A stretch of 25,191 nucleotides of DNA from Hofstenia miamia (GCA_004352715.1 SCFE01000033.1:1073026-1098216), one strand, 5' to 3'; counted from the first letter of the stretch, positions 9,498-21,600 are shown. A program made the numbers and translations. The notes: generated by a model from the letters alone, not told the origin.

Positions 9498-9638
9498 TAT
9501 ATATATATACATATATGTATATATAAACATATATGTATGTATATGTATATATCTATATATATATGTATTAGCATATATGTATATATATACATATATGTAT
9601 ATATATGTATATATATATTAATATATATATATACAAAC

Positions 9639-9688
<50 letters not shown>
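9498..9688. repeat. Compound (TA)n / TATGTATA microsatellite
   Basis: TA runs interspersed with TATGTATA and TACATATA variants. Open frames of Tyr/Ile repeats on both strands are simple-repeat artefacts. The tract abuts the right end of the Tc1 element, which probably inserted into a TA site of this repeat. Confidence 0.95.
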
Positions 9689-9690
<2 letters not shown>

Positions 9691-10035
9691 AATGAATAAG
9701 CATGGAGATACATATAATTTCGAAAATTATATTGACATATTGAAATCAAGAAACACTATTTTAATTAATTGAATGTTTTATTTGCTCACGGAAATTAGCA
9801 AATAAATATATTTTTTGCTTTATTGATATAGCGATGTCTTTCTGTCATTTTGTAAACTTGTGTTCATTGCAATTATAAATTACAATAGAATCCTTCAGTC
9901 TCAGAATAAATTTTCTATTTTTCAAATAAATCGATTTCTTATTATGAAGTAACATTTAACCGGTTAACAACTTGTTCATAAAGCTGTTTGTTATAGTACC
10001 TTTTAGCAACTTAACAACAGCAAAGAGGCTTAGTA
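9689..10035. other. AT-rich spacer
   Basis: No gene or repeat end recognised. Confidence 0.55.
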
Positions 10036-10455
10036 AATTATTAATTTTTTTGTTCTATTAGAACATCGTGTCAACTTCAATAATGCACACTCAACCTGAG
10101 TTTTCATCTTGACGTGGTAAATAATTTGTGGCAGCGTAGATTTCAGAACAATTGCTCTTTCCTTATGCATGTGAATCCTAAGGCTCTTTTCTGTTCGAAA
10201 TTGCATTTGGTTTATTAAAATTAAGGTAGGAAGCCTTTATATTTTCAAAAGTCAAATAGTTATATGTTATTATATATAATCATATATTATTAAGCCTAAA
10301 TGCTCTTTACATTAAAAAACTGTTTTCGAATCTTTATCACGTCGCAGAAATGTCTTTAGCATTCAGTTTTTCGTTGATAAAGAAATTTGTCTTAGAATAT
10401 TGTAATTGTATAAGCATAAGATTGATGCATGAACATCGTCTTTGCAAAGCACTAG
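10036..10455. repeat. Old duplicate segment, copy C left half
   Basis: It aligns with 2748-3175 of copy B: CTTCAATAATGCA(C/A)ACTCAACCT, GTAAATAATTTGTGG, TTGGTTTATTAAAATT and GTATAAGCATAA are shared in order. It has many substitutions and indels, so it is clearly older than the A/B split. Confidence 0.75.
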
Positions 10456-10645
10456 TAATTAAGAGATAGTTGCTACAATTACGCACACCACTAATAGGCG
10501 CAGGCAACGGGGAGGCTGAGAGATAGAAAAAAATTATTTTTATGAGATTAGATTTATTTTATCAAAGATTAATTATGATATAACAGTTATAGGAAATGTT
10601 TTCATAATTTAGAACATAATCTAGATGTTTCAATAATAGGGGAGG

Positions 10646-11505
10646 AGGGGGTTGTTAGCACAAAACCACAATTTTTGACATTTTCTGACTTTGACTAACA
10701 ATAAAGTGTTGAAATTTTATTTTGTGTATAATGTATATTGCCTTTCACGCGAAATGCATTAGAGCTTGCCTGGTAAGATATCATTCTAATGTCAAATTTG
10801 ATTTGAAATTTCTGTGCCAACTTGCCCATATTGGTGCATGTTGGCACAAAGTGTGGGGCATGTTGACACAAACAAGCCAGCCATGGTTATTTCAGTACAC
10901 AATCTACATCAAAAAATATAAAAAAATAAATCCCATATGTATATCTTGATGAAAATATAACCAAAACATTGATATTGAAAAGTAGTGATTGCTATTATGC
11001 AAAAAATCAAAGAATAATAAAGGATGAACGTCATTAAAGAATGGTGGCTTTAATAACCTGAAACTATATCTGAATATGCAAATGATGATTCGTTAATTTG
11101 AGGGTTGGCAATCATTTTAATGAAAATTCTTCATATGTGCACGAAGTGTGCCAACATGCCCGAGCTGGTTTTTTTAAAAACGCTTCACAGATTACAACAC
11201 TTACTTTGATTTTAAAATCATATATATATATATATATGTAAACAACAATCATCAGCCTAAATAACACTTAATCAGCTTACTGTGCATCTTGATTAATTTT
11301 GTAAAAAGTTTAAAACCTGTTTTGAACACATGCAAATGACAAAATTCTGTGAGTGGCATTACACATTCGAATAGTGTGCCAAACCGATATTGTAAACAAA
11401 GGTTATTCTCGTGCGTATTTTTTTATAACAAAAAGACAATGACTTTTTTCACATGGAAGGAGTTATACGCACTGTGCCAACATCACCCTGTGCCAACAAG
11501 CCCCA
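10646..11505. mobile_element. Putative non-autonomous DNA element with GTGCCAAC subterminal boxes
   Basis: The left edge GGGGTTGTTAGCACA (about 10647-10661) is an imperfect inverted match to the right edge TGTGCCAACAAGCCCC (about 11489-11504). Between them the box GTGCCAAC recurs directly (10814, 11148, 11376 as GTGCCAAA, 11474, 11490) and inverted (GTTGGCAC at 10840, GTTGACAC at 10862). Clustered terminal and subterminal boxes in both orientations resemble transposase-binding repeats of MITE-type elements. No transposase is encoded; the 75-codon open frame at 10722-10949 looks incidental. Superfamily not determined. Confidence 0.45.
11217..11238. repeat. Short (TA)n tract
   Basis: A TA dinucleotide run lying inside the putative MITE-like element. 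Confidence 0.9.
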
Positions 11506-12191
11506 TCTTACTCTACATCCTCTAAATTTAAAATTGTACGCAAGTACTTATTACAGTTCAGATTTCTACTTCTAGATATGAACTCGTAGAAATGAAAAAA
11601 TTCAAACTTTGTATTCTATATTTTTGCCCTTCAAGGGAATAATATTCTGGCTGCATGCCTACAATTTTGCCTTAGATATATAGTTACGGTTGAGAATGAA
11701 TTATTTACCATATTACGAATAATTAAAAAAGTTTCAAGTATGTTTTGCAATTACTTAGAAACCTTGATCTAAGCCCCCAATCCCAATAAAATGCTATTCA
11801 GGAAATCTTAAAAATTTCTCCTGAAGATTGTTGTATCTTATCTTCTTCAGATATTCTTCTCAAGGTCCTATTGAAACACTACGTCTGAAAGTCTTGAAGA
11901 ACTCCTGAACAGCTCTCTAAAACTTCTCTAAAATCAACAAATGTTTTTACTTTTCATTAACATAAAACGACTAAAACGAAAATGTAGGCTTAAAATAGAG
12001 TTGTGAAATTGAATCATAAATACATATATATTTGTATTAAGACAGTGCATATTCAGTAAATGAGTGCATTTTGAATCCCCAAAAGCACATGTGTTATGTC
12101 AACTGCCATCGGAAATTTTATTTAAGAGTGCACAACTTCAAATACTAATTAACCAACTAAATTGGAAAAGAAATACAAACGTAGTAAATAA

Positions 12192-12193
<2 letters not shown>
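11506..12193. other. AT-rich non-coding stretch
   Basis: Nothing recognisable on either strand. Confidence 0.55.
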
Positions 12194-12224
<31 letters not shown>

Positions 12225-12370
12225 NNNNNNNNNNNNNNNNNNNNNNNNNNNNNNNNNNNNNNNNNNNNNNNNNNNNNNNNNNNNNNNNNNNNNNNNNNNN
12301 NNNNNNNNNNNNNNNNNNNNNNNNNNNNNNNNNNNNNNNNNNNNNNNNNNNNNNNNNNATATATATATAT
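12194..12370. repeat. (TA)n microsatellite containing an assembly gap
   Basis: A TA run at 12194-12224, then 134 N (12225-12358), then TA again to about 12370. The gap almost certainly reflects failure to assemble through the microsatellite. Confidence 0.95.
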
Positions 12371-14097
12371 TTAATTAGGGAAAAACTAAATAATGACATA
12401 CGGATAGTTAATTAAGACAGTCTTCGTCTAAAATTGAATTTGATTTTAATTAAACATTACACTCTTCAAAACGAAATCGTTACAAAAAGACAGTATATAC
12501 TTAAAGTCAAAACTCAAAACTTCATTTATAAATACATTTAAACAAAATATTGATGCAAGTTAAATAAAATTTCTAGCACTTAATCGAGAATGAAGAGATC
12601 TATAATTTGCGTTGAAAATAATTCTGTTGATATTTGCTACAATTGATTTATTAACAAATCCAGTTTAATTTGAAACCTGGAAACAATTTTTTTACATGTG
12701 ACCAATATTAAAATTTTGTTAACGTGGGCAATTCTTTCACTTCTATTGCAGCTTTGACATTATTCATTTTGTTCTCAAAAACTATAGGTTATCTATTTAC
12801 TAGCAGATTTCCAAGGCCATTAGAAATAATACAAGTGTATTATTGTATGAAACATATATGTTATTTTGCAATAAATAATTAATGAATCCATTCGTTTTGC
12901 TTAAAACCAATTTTGCTAAAATTTTATCTATCTTCAAATAAATCTACTAATCACCACAATTACGATGTTCTAAATTCTGACGATAGATGGCATTCTGCAC
13001 ATTCTTTAAAATTACATTGAAAAAGCCTTCAAAAATTATAATTCAACTGTAAATCAATGTATCATCATTGTTTCTTTGTCTTTTTTACACGAGTGTGCTT
13101 AGTGGTTTAAAATATTATTATAGTTGAATTTCATTGACAATCTTCAAAGATTCTTCTGAGGTAAGAAGAAGTTGAAGATCATTTGAGGAGCATTTACCAG
13201 TCTTTTATTGCATTGGGCCACTTACAGTATCAGAATTGTAACACATGCGATCGGCATAGTAATTGACTCTGTATAATATTGTATAAAAGTAAAACTTAAG
13301 AATATCATCCCAGTTTTTTCTAGTAAGAATTTCAATTTGGATTTAGACCACCATTTCAAGACTTAATATTAACCAATTACAGAAACAAACAAATATCAAT
13401 TAAAAACTTCTGAAATCATTAGAACATAGAACTACTTTAATCTGATTGGTCACTTGCATATTCATACCCAAAAACTAATCTGAATTTATAATGATTTGCT
13501 CCTTTATGTACACTTAGTTCCTGCAATTATTTATTAAATCTGAATGGTGACCCAGCTGATACAGAGGCCTTGAGAGAAAAATTAAATAAATCCATGAACC
13601 AATGAGATGTTTTCAAATCTGTGCATTACTACTAATATTCCAACTACTCATGATACCCAAGCATTTTTGTGCAACCCAAATATTTACTTCTGATATGCAC
13701 ACACCTGTCGTTCAAGGCTTTGTGTCCGATTAATCTTTAATTAATCAATTTTGATTACACATTATTCCCAAACAAAATTTTTTGTTTCTTGAAAGCAACA
13801 CTTTTTCAATCTAAATGAAAGATTTTTATAAAGATGTTGGGAGAAGATTTATTTCTTCAATACAATAAATTTAACCATATTAAATTCCAAAACATCATGA
13901 CTTCTGTCCACAAAGTTCATGCATCTCAAAAAATTTGAATCATTATATTTGCACACCACTTGATTTAAAAGAGGATGCTTAGTCAACTATAAATCATCAT
14001 AGATGGTTTTATAGTTTGATATGTCTTAGTGAAAATGTGTTTGAAATGGAAATATTCCATTTTTCCCAACAAAAATCAACTTTGGGAAGAAATTTAA
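12371..14097. other. AT-rich non-coding stretch
   Basis: No open frame of interest, RNA gene or element end recognised. It lies between the two halves of copy C. Confidence 0.55.
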
Positions 14098-14550
14098 CAC
14101 TTGATTCTCTCACTAATATGTTAACTTAGCGAATGTCATGAGGAAGAAATCGATGGTATTTTTTGGATTATTAAGTGAGCCTAATTTCTTCCTATGATTA
14201 TAATGAACAAGTGTAAATATTTTGTTTTGTATCAGCACATTTACAGTTTTATTCAATAAAATTATCCAGCTACAGATTATTATTTAATGTATACAGATCA
14301 AACATTTTTTTTAAAATCAAACAGTCTTAAATGCCAAAAAATTCTGTGAATGTTTAATAGTAATTAATTATATGATACTCTGGTCTGGTGAGAGTTTTGC
14401 ATATCCCCTTGAAATTCTTTTATCCAATAAGGGCACTCAGTGCTGGGCTCAAAATTGAATGCAATTCCAAACAGCCCTTATGTTTCAGAGGATTTTGTCA
14501 AGCCCATTAGAGTATATTTATCTGTAGATTTTATACCTTGAACAAAAATC
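14098..14550. repeat. Old duplicate segment, copy C right half
   Basis: It aligns with about 3215-3672 of copy B: ACTTGATTCTCTCACTAATAT, TTATATGATACT(C/T)TGGTCTGGT, GATTTTGTCAAGCC and TCTGTAGATTTT occur in order, with many substitutions. The candidate exon in copies A and B is degraded here: no acceptor, and a stop in frame. Confidence 0.8.
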
Positions 14551-15399
14551 GCTTACATATGAATAAAACCTATATCTACAAGTACCGGAAAACGAAATTA
14601 TGGCATCATAATTATTGATAGGTTGAGAATTTTAATTTCACTATATTTCTCTGCGAAAAAAATTTCTACGAATTCGCAACAAAACTCTTCAACTGATTCT
14701 TCAAAGCTCTTGCAAGACAAAATGTTGTAGACAAATGAATAGATAGTCAAAGGCCAAGCACTAAATTATTTGACTAGCAAAGATTATCTACTTAAATCTA
14801 TTTTGGTTTAAAGAAATGCATAATGACTATTTTCACAAATCAAATTATTCTCAATATTAACAGGCCTCTTGTCTACTTCCTAAGCAATCATATCAACTAA
14901 AATACACTGCTTTGTGACATTTATGTACACAGTGGTGTCAAACCCCTAAAAATCAGGGGGCTTGAAGTTCAAAAAAACTTTTTATGTGAGAGTGGATAAA
15001 GAATTAAACATCATTAACCTCAAACATCTTAATTTGTTATAATTTCCTGAAAAAAATTTAAGTACTCATAACTCACGAGTTCAGCACAGGATAGGGAGCG
15101 TCTTTTATCTATGTCATGGTCCCATTATGGCCTGACTTTGCTCAATTTCTTTAAAACCTGATATCATTGACGTCAATACCTATAGCTACATATACTGGTT
15201 TGGGAGGCATATCTATACATGTAAGGTAACAGTTAAAGTTAAAGTTCGGCATACCTCCCATGTGTTTTAAACCTTAGAATTATCTGAATGTTAGGTGTAA
15301 AGTGTATTTAAGTCTTTTTTTAAATCGAAATTTTATGATTATCTTGGTTTTGAAACACTAATGGCTTTGACGATTTAAGTTGTTGGTTTTTCAGATGAC
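14551..15399. other. Non-coding or unrecognised sequence upstream of pol
   Basis: A gag gene, protease active site (DTG/DSG) or LTR would be expected here for a complete Ty3/gypsy element; I could recognise none of them. There is no clear TG...CA terminus or primer-binding site. Confidence 0.5.
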
Positions 15400-15749
15400 G
15401 TTGTTATCAAGCCATTTCATTGGAAACAAGTCGGGCTGGAGAGAACCAAATGTACCTTAAAAGGAAATATCATGATAGCAGAGCATACTGCGCCCAACAT
15501 CTATTCTTTAAAGAAGAGGTGCACTAGCATCGCGGTTCTGAATAACTCAAAGCAAATTGTCAAGATCAAATAAAGCCAGGTTAGTGTAATAGCTGTTCCT
15601 GTCTGGCTGGAGAAAATCACCAGCCCCAATATTCTTACCACTATTCACAATCTGCCAGATCATTTTCCCCAAGTCGCCCCTTGCATGAGTGGGGCATCTA
15701 GCCCCCACCTTAGCAAAATGAACGAAAGGAGTTATGGAGGGGCACCACA

Positions 15750-16565
15750 GTGTTTTCAATTATGGTTCCATTAGCATTGGGCAGGTGGGAGCATGCCATC
15801 TGCACTTTCACTGATAAGCCTATTCAAATACCAGTTAGGCAAGTAGCTGAAAATATGAAAAATGAATACAAGAAGATCCTGAGTGATTTAATCACAAATG
15901 GTATTGTGCAGGGGAGCAAGAGCCCATATGCTGTCCCTACAATATTTATTAAGCAACGAAACCACTACCAGTTTTGTATTGATTTCCACCAGTTAAGTGA
16001 CATCACCAAGAAAGATGCATATCTGTTACCTCATATAACATATCTTTTATATGAATTCAGTAAGTTTCAATACTTTACCTGTCTCAACATGTGCAAGACT
16101 TACTGGCAGGTGCCTATGTACTGGCAGGTGCCTATGTGATTAGCTGTCATCAAAATGACTGAGTTTATTACTCCATATGGTCTGTATGAATGTAAATATA
16201 TGGCTGCATTCCAGCAATATGTCAAAAAGGTGCTGTGTAACAGAAATAACATATTGGAAAAAGGAGTCTTAGCTTACATTGACGACATCCTGATCACCAG
16301 TAACACCATTGGCGAATACAGAGAGAGGTTGCAGCAAACGTTAGGAACCTTACAAAATGCTGGTCTCAAGATCAATGGCAACAAGTGTACCATCCTACAG
16401 AAGGAATCCATCATGATCAAGAGTGATAACAGTGATGCTATATTTAGCATCCAAGCCCCTAGTGGCAGGAAATATGTACAGAGTTTAATGGGTTTTCTTA
16501 ACTATTATGGAATGTTTATTTCAAAATTAGATGAAAGAACTAAACTCATTTCAAAATTGTTATAG
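15750..16565 (+). pseudogene. Reverse transcriptase domain of the Ty3/gypsy pol
   Basis: One frame covers the whole domain, interrupted by a single TGA at 16137-16139. Motifs in order: LITNGIVQGSKSPYAVP (palm entry), FCIDFHQLSDITKKDAYLLP, the first catalytic motif as CLNMCKTYWQVPM, then TPYGLYECKYM, and YIDDIL at 16275-16292 (the two active-site Asp). Three lesions are visible. The usual first catalytic Asp is Asn (LNM instead of LDL). TACTGGCAGGTGCCTATG is tandemly duplicated at 16101-16136, so YWQVPM occurs twice. About eight residues of the normal PFGLxNAP stretch are missing after KYM. The frame ends at 16565 with the thumb/connection region (LMGFLNYYGMFISKLDERTK). Confidence 0.92.
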
Positions 16566-16639
16566 AAAAACGTTGACTTCAAGAGGACATGAGAGGAGCA
16601 GAGTTAGTTGGGTGCAATTAAGAATAAGCTCCATCAACT

Positions 16640-16990
16640 GCAGAGCCTCAATATGATTTCGAATTCATTGTGGATTGTGACGCCAGCATGGTGGCAATAA
16701 GTGGCATGTTAAGCCAGGTCCGCAATGGAAAAGAACTCACCCTACAATATTTCAGTCATAAACTCCACGCCTCCAAAGAAAAATTTGGGGCCACAAAGAC
16801 AGATGCTCACTATTGTCAAATTTCTCTGCAAACTTTGCTACTTCTTATTAAGAAAACACTTTTGGGTGCAGACTGATAACAGTGCCCTTGCATAGCTAAC
16901 GAAGTTTTCCAGAGATTGGTCAAGCATTGTCACCTGCTGGATTGAATTTCTCAATTCCACATCAATAGGGGATATTGCACACAAACACAG
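16640..16990 (+). pseudogene. RNase H domain of the Ty3/gypsy pol
   Basis: FEFIVDCDASMVAISGMLSQ (from 16658) carries the first catalytic Asp of retroelement RNase H. LQYFSHKLHASKEKFGATKTD follows in the place of the usual SRKLxxAExNYxxTEKE; the conserved Glu is not retained cleanly. Near 16800-16830 the frame shifts, and the next frame reads LRKHFWVQTDNSALA with the DNSAL motif (a further catalytic Asp), then a stop and LTKFSRDWSS. It links directly to reverse transcriptase upstream through a short frame-shifted segment. Confidence 0.85.
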
Positions 16991-17129
16991 ATTATTGGAC
17001 TGTGCTTCCCATTTATGAACACAATCTATGAACTCTTCCTGGAGAGAAAGTCACATGTGCTTTCTCTCTGATATTAATGTTGATTGGAACAGACACCATT
17101 TTATCCATTCTGATCAAGTAGGAAATTAC

Positions 17130-18300
17130 TGAGCAAGATATCATTGAAAATCAAAGGAGACAACAAGGTCCTGAGCCAAATCCTTCTCAAGCTCAATGAA
17201 CATGGCACCAGTATTGCTCAAATGGTTTTGCAGTATTTTAACAAGTATTATTGGAAAGTCAATGAAAATGGGCTCCTCTACTCTAAGAGCAGGAATAACC
17301 ATCTAGTGCCCAAGTATTATTGTCACAACCTAGTGAGGCAAGTGCAAAAGTGAGGGCACCTTAGAATCATAGAAACTGAACTGATCTTTAATGTCAGATA
17401 CATCACAGTCAGCATTAAATCTGAAGTGTTAGATGTCATTGATAAATGCAATCCTGTTTGCTAAAGAACAATCACCATTTCCCAGAACAATGGGCCTAAC
17501 TTAAAAGTATGCCCACAGATTTCCCCAACAAGGTCATGTACATCCACCTGGAACAGATTGTGAAGGGCTGACAATGGGTATCAATACTTTTTGGTCCTCA
17601 TAGAACATTTCACAAAGTATGCACTGATTATACCCATGAAGAGCACCACTGCTGAGGCAGTAGCTGAGAAGATTATGAAGGAATTGATTCTTAAGCTTGG
17701 ACTGATGCACAAGATTGTCTCTGATAGAGGCCCTCATGAGTGAGGTCATTGAGCAACTTGAAATTCTACATGAGACAATTACTGAATACCACCCCAGGCA
17801 AACAGCTTGGTGGAATGTATAAACCAAACTTTGATTAAGCTTATTAGAGCCACTGTGTCACAAGTGGTCAAAAAAACAATTGAGATGAGTAATTGAGATG
17901 ATCCCATACTTTTATAATACCTCATTGCATTGTAGTGTGGGAGTCAGCTCCTTCAAAGCTATGTTTGGGAGAGAAGCTGAAATGCTCCTTCTGTGATGTT
18001 TCCCAACACCAATGAACTAACTCCTAGTAATTATGTTAACAAAAGTATGACAGAGTTGCAATCAATTCAAACAAATGTATGTCATAATACTAAAATTTCA
18101 GCTGTCCAACACAAGAGAGCATTCAATAAGAAATGATATGGGGAGCCCCATGAGTAGGGCAATAGCATTTTTGGGTACACACCACTTCTGTTTACTGATG
18201 ATAGCAGGTTAAAAAGTAAACATTTAAATGGGCTGGTCCCTTTACAATCAAAAAAGTACTTAACCATAACAACTATACTTTAAGTAAAAGAAAAGTTCAC
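17130..18300 (+). pseudogene. Integrase domain of the Ty3/gypsy pol
   Basis: The N-terminal part reads FNKYYWKVNENGLLYSKSR, then HLVPKYYCHNLVRQV and, after a stop, GHLRIIE and VIDKCNPVC, a relic of the HHCC zinc-binding module. The core, in shifting frames, reads YFLVLIEHFTKYALIIPMKS (about 17580), KIVSDRGP (second catalytic Asp, about 17710-17730), and NSLVECINQTLIKLIRATVS (catalytic Glu at 17813-17815). The segment that should hold the first catalytic Asp reads VMYIHLEQI, without a clear Asp. C-terminal: VQHKRAFNKK, then HLNGLVPLQSKKYLTI, resembling the tail that follows Ty3/gypsy integrase cores. Several stops and frameshifts make it inactive. Confidence 0.87.
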
Positions 18301-18545
18301 TTCCCAAGGGTAAAACACACTATTAAGGGTATCAATTCCATTGTAATTGACAATAATGATGATGTCACACTAGTGAACAATGGTAATGAGTCTTACTATA
18401 AATTTGATAACCCAGTTGACATAGACAAGGAAAATTTTGATGATATTTTTTATGATAGAAACATATCAAAAAAACTGAACTTCAAGAGATGCAATGGCCT
18501 AAAAGAGAGGCCTGTAACCAGATGGGGCGCAATCCCAGTGTTTGA

Positions 18546-18639
18546 AATCTGAATCTAATTTGTCTTTTTAATAATGAATACCCAAGCTTGATCAAATGTG
18601 TCTGTCAGCCAGACAAGAAGGAGAGTCTGGAAAAAATGG
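18546..18639. other. Junction between pol and the unknown coding block
   Basis: The last readable pol-like frame ends at a stop near 18550 (VTRWGAIPVFEI). No LTR, polypurine tract or other boundary is recognisable before the next coding-like segments. Confidence 0.4.
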
Positions 18640-21600
18640 ACAAACATACTAGTTGTTCACCATCTTCATCAGAGTCATGGAGGTCAAAGTGCAGACCTTG
18701 TGTGGAGAAAGAACAGCCGAGATCCAAGGTGTCAAAAATCAATTCCCAGCCAATCAGGTGACTATTAGCTCATCAGTTGGCATCTGGAACAATTAGCTTG
18801 GCAGTCAAAGAAAACATTTTTGATGAAACCATGCACACTACAAGTACAAGTAACATTGCAACTAATTTAGATAACTTATACAATCCCCTTTTGGGGTCAT
18901 TAATTTACTAATATCAACCCCCAGAGTAACCCAGTATCCTCCCAGACCACTAGTCATGCACCCCCTTCTTTATCCACAATTGTTCACAAAAATCTGAGGA
19001 TTGGAAACTGCATATGTGGATAGTTGGAAATGAAGTAGTCCATCCATATTTCATTGCTCTGACTCAGGCTATGAAAATTATTAGAGCTGGCCTGTCTAAG
19101 AAGACAGCCAATGTGATATGGTGGCAATACAATGGTTGGAGCCTAGAGTGCTCAATAGACATAATGCCTTTAGTGAGGTTCAGAGCAACATCCCAAAGTC
19201 AATACCATTATCTACTACAACTAAAGAATGTCAGCAGGCCTAGGCCACAATTATTGGAGAAGTATGCTCTACACAATGTATGATGATTTCTGTTTATGGC
19301 ACCTCACTAAATTTATATCAAATTGGCAACAGCTTGAAAAGTTTGAGTGTGTCAACATTGATTTATTGTTAATGGTGTATTCTCTCTGCATAGGTGAGAT
19401 CCATCAAAAACATTATAGAACAAATCAAGATCACATACTGTATTGCCAAAGTTGAAGAAGTTAGGCTAATACTGGTGATATGAGAAGAGTGGGAAGAATC
19501 TACATTAGACAAAATGACTTCTTTAAGATGGAGAACTTTATAGTAATTTACAGAAGCAAATATCACATTGTGAGTATCTATACCTCTGATATCTATGTAA
19601 TCAAGCTCATCTATGCCAACCTACTCTTGTGCCAGAAGTTCCTGACACACCAAATGATTGTTTATCAGTGCCTTATATTGGACACCACCCTGCAAACACA
19701 AATGCTGGAGCTGCTTAATCCTGAAATCCACATGATATGTGTTACAGATCTCCATGGAAGCTTCACAATTGGAGGAGTGTGGACACATCTTAAGTGCATG
19801 ACACAATTTGAGGGTGAATAGCCCATCCAGGTGCTATCACCAGTCAGTTGAACATGTACTAACTGAGATAAATTTGGCCTATGAATTAAATGAAAAGAAG
19901 AACTATAAAGTGAGCCTGTTTGCTGAAGAAAGAATGCACAACATATATGCATGAGTAGTGATCTGGCTGGTAGCAATCTTCTTAGTGAAGGAACCCACTC
20001 TGCAGCTGTCAATTAACTGAAGGGAATGAGAATGAATGGCTGCACAGAGCCCAAACAGGATTGCCATCTGTTTGCTTTCATGGGAGGTGAAAAACTGGGC
20101 ACTGCAACACTATTGGCAAAGTTAGCCCTATGATCATTATTAATAAATTTGTAATAATCTTAATATATTTACTGAGATGTCAAAAAAGTACATATGGGGC
20201 ACCAAATGCAAAATTAGATTTCTTTGTTTTCCTACAGTCTTTGGACCTCTGTGTATGTGCTTACTTATTAATTGGGATACCAGCTCTACTCATATGTTCC
20301 ATTCTATGATAGAACAGTGGAACTTGTTTGCAAAGAACCAAATTTTGTTTTGACTACCCCCAGTGTTCATATAATAAAATCATTGAAACTCAGCATGAAG
20401 ATCACTGATGTCACTGTCATAGAGCAAGTTATGAAGACTCTGGAACAAAGAAGAAGTTAACTTAGAAATATTAAGAATCATGGATTGAAGAGAGGATTCT
20501 TACAATCAACAAGTCATCTGTCACTGAAATAGAGGAACTTGTGGTCCAGGAGTGAAAGTATGGGGAGATATCTGATAAGGACATTGTCAGACTCATGAAG
20601 ATCTTTCTCATTGAAATGCTCATGAAAGAGGAACTAATTGCTATTTAACTCCCTGACCAGCAACTGGCCCTCAATCTTGGATGAACAACTGTTAAGCTCC
20701 CCATCAGCAAGAAAGAAGTTGAGAGAGTCTAATGAGCTATTGGCTTGAATGTAAGTTGTGGAACTCAATAGAAGCTGGCTTTATTAACTATCTGGCAACA
20801 ATCAGAACCATGACACTAGGGAAGAGAGTCATTTTCACAGAGCTAGAATACAATATCAAGGCAGCCATTCTGTTATGAATTCTATCCACACTACAGCTAA
20901 CAAGAACTATGTGAACAGCACTGTGGCAGCCCATGCCTACATCAAGTCAGAGGAGTATCAAATGCCTCAGAGAAAACCTAATCAAAGGTGATAATGCAGA
21001 GAGAGTGTTTATTGATGGCAAACTCACCCTATTAGTTTTATAAAAGAAGGTGCAACAGTCAGCACTCAGCTCAAAAAATTAAATGTACCTTTTCCCAGCT
21101 TGATCTGATAGTGATCATGTTATTCACTAGGGCTGGTGACTTAGTGTGAATCATTAATGTAGAAACAATTACAAAGTAATATGACATTACAAAACATGTG
21201 TTGAGGTAATCACAATGATAAGAAAGGAAGTCACCAACCCAAAAGCCATGAACCAGGATCAAGTTAATCATTACACTTCTTTCTTCTTTGATGAAGTCAC
21301 CACAACCAACTCATTAATGTCAGTCTTCACATACTTTATACCAACACTGTGATCAGGGAAGAAGATGCACATACTAGAGACATTGATGACATCATAACCC
21401 TCTTAATCACTTTAAAGGGTCTCCATCTGTATGCACAGTTCTATGACATCTTCACTTGGTGCTACAGCAGCATTCATGCCTACTGGATTATTGATGAGCA
21501 TTGGCTCAAAATGTTCTTCATGAATTGCAAATGAGAGGAGGTGGTGACCCATAGGGAGGCTGTCATGCAGGTCCCCAAGAGGCCATGATACACTGCTGTC

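Larger units (their letters stand above)
8096..9499 (-). mobile_element. Tc1/mariner DNA transposon, left end truncated
   Basis: A dead transposase on the minus strand is enclosed by a long inverted repeat, 8096-8200 against 9225-9410. On the right, beyond this repeat, lies the outer terminus; its reverse complement begins TACAGTCTGGGACATTTT and continues ATTAGGACCA. The TA plus CAGT start is typical of Tc1/mariner insertion at TA, and here the target merges into a (TA)n tract. The same motif (CTGGACATATTATTAGGACC) appears internally on the left at 8195-8214. No outer terminus is found left of 8096, so the left end seems lost. This copy cannot encode a functional transposase. Confidence 0.88.
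15400..18545 (+). pseudogene. pol: Ty3/gypsy-type pol polyprotein, inactivated
   Basis: Retrotransposon pol in the order expected for Ty3/gypsy (reverse transcriptase, RNase H, integrase), broken by stops and frameshifts. Upstream of the reverse transcriptase, 15400-15750 reads a relic of the region between protease and reverse transcriptase (SIAVLNNSKQIVKIK; then, in another frame, DKPIQIPVRQV). After integrase, 18100-18300 reads a C-terminal barrel-like remnant, then KVHFPRVK. Gag, the protease active site and both LTRs are not visible. Domains are described in the separate entries. It is a dead element copy; whether the coding block after 18640 belonged to it is open. Confidence 0.88.

Noticed and set aside
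9440-9703. Tyr/Ile-rich open frames on both strands, also at 1095-1301 and 12064-12399
   Set aside because: They are translations of TA-type microsatellites and N gaps, not genes.
10722-10949. 75-codon open frame
   Set aside because: It overlaps the GTGCCAAC box cluster, has no domain, and its codons follow the repeat motif.
15547-15759. Minus-strand 70-codon open frame over the pol linker
   Set aside because: It is antisense to recognisable pol sequence, so it is a shadow frame.
17534-17827. Minus-strand 97-codon open frame
   Set aside because: It is antisense to the integrase core (SDRG and LVECINQTL on the plus strand).
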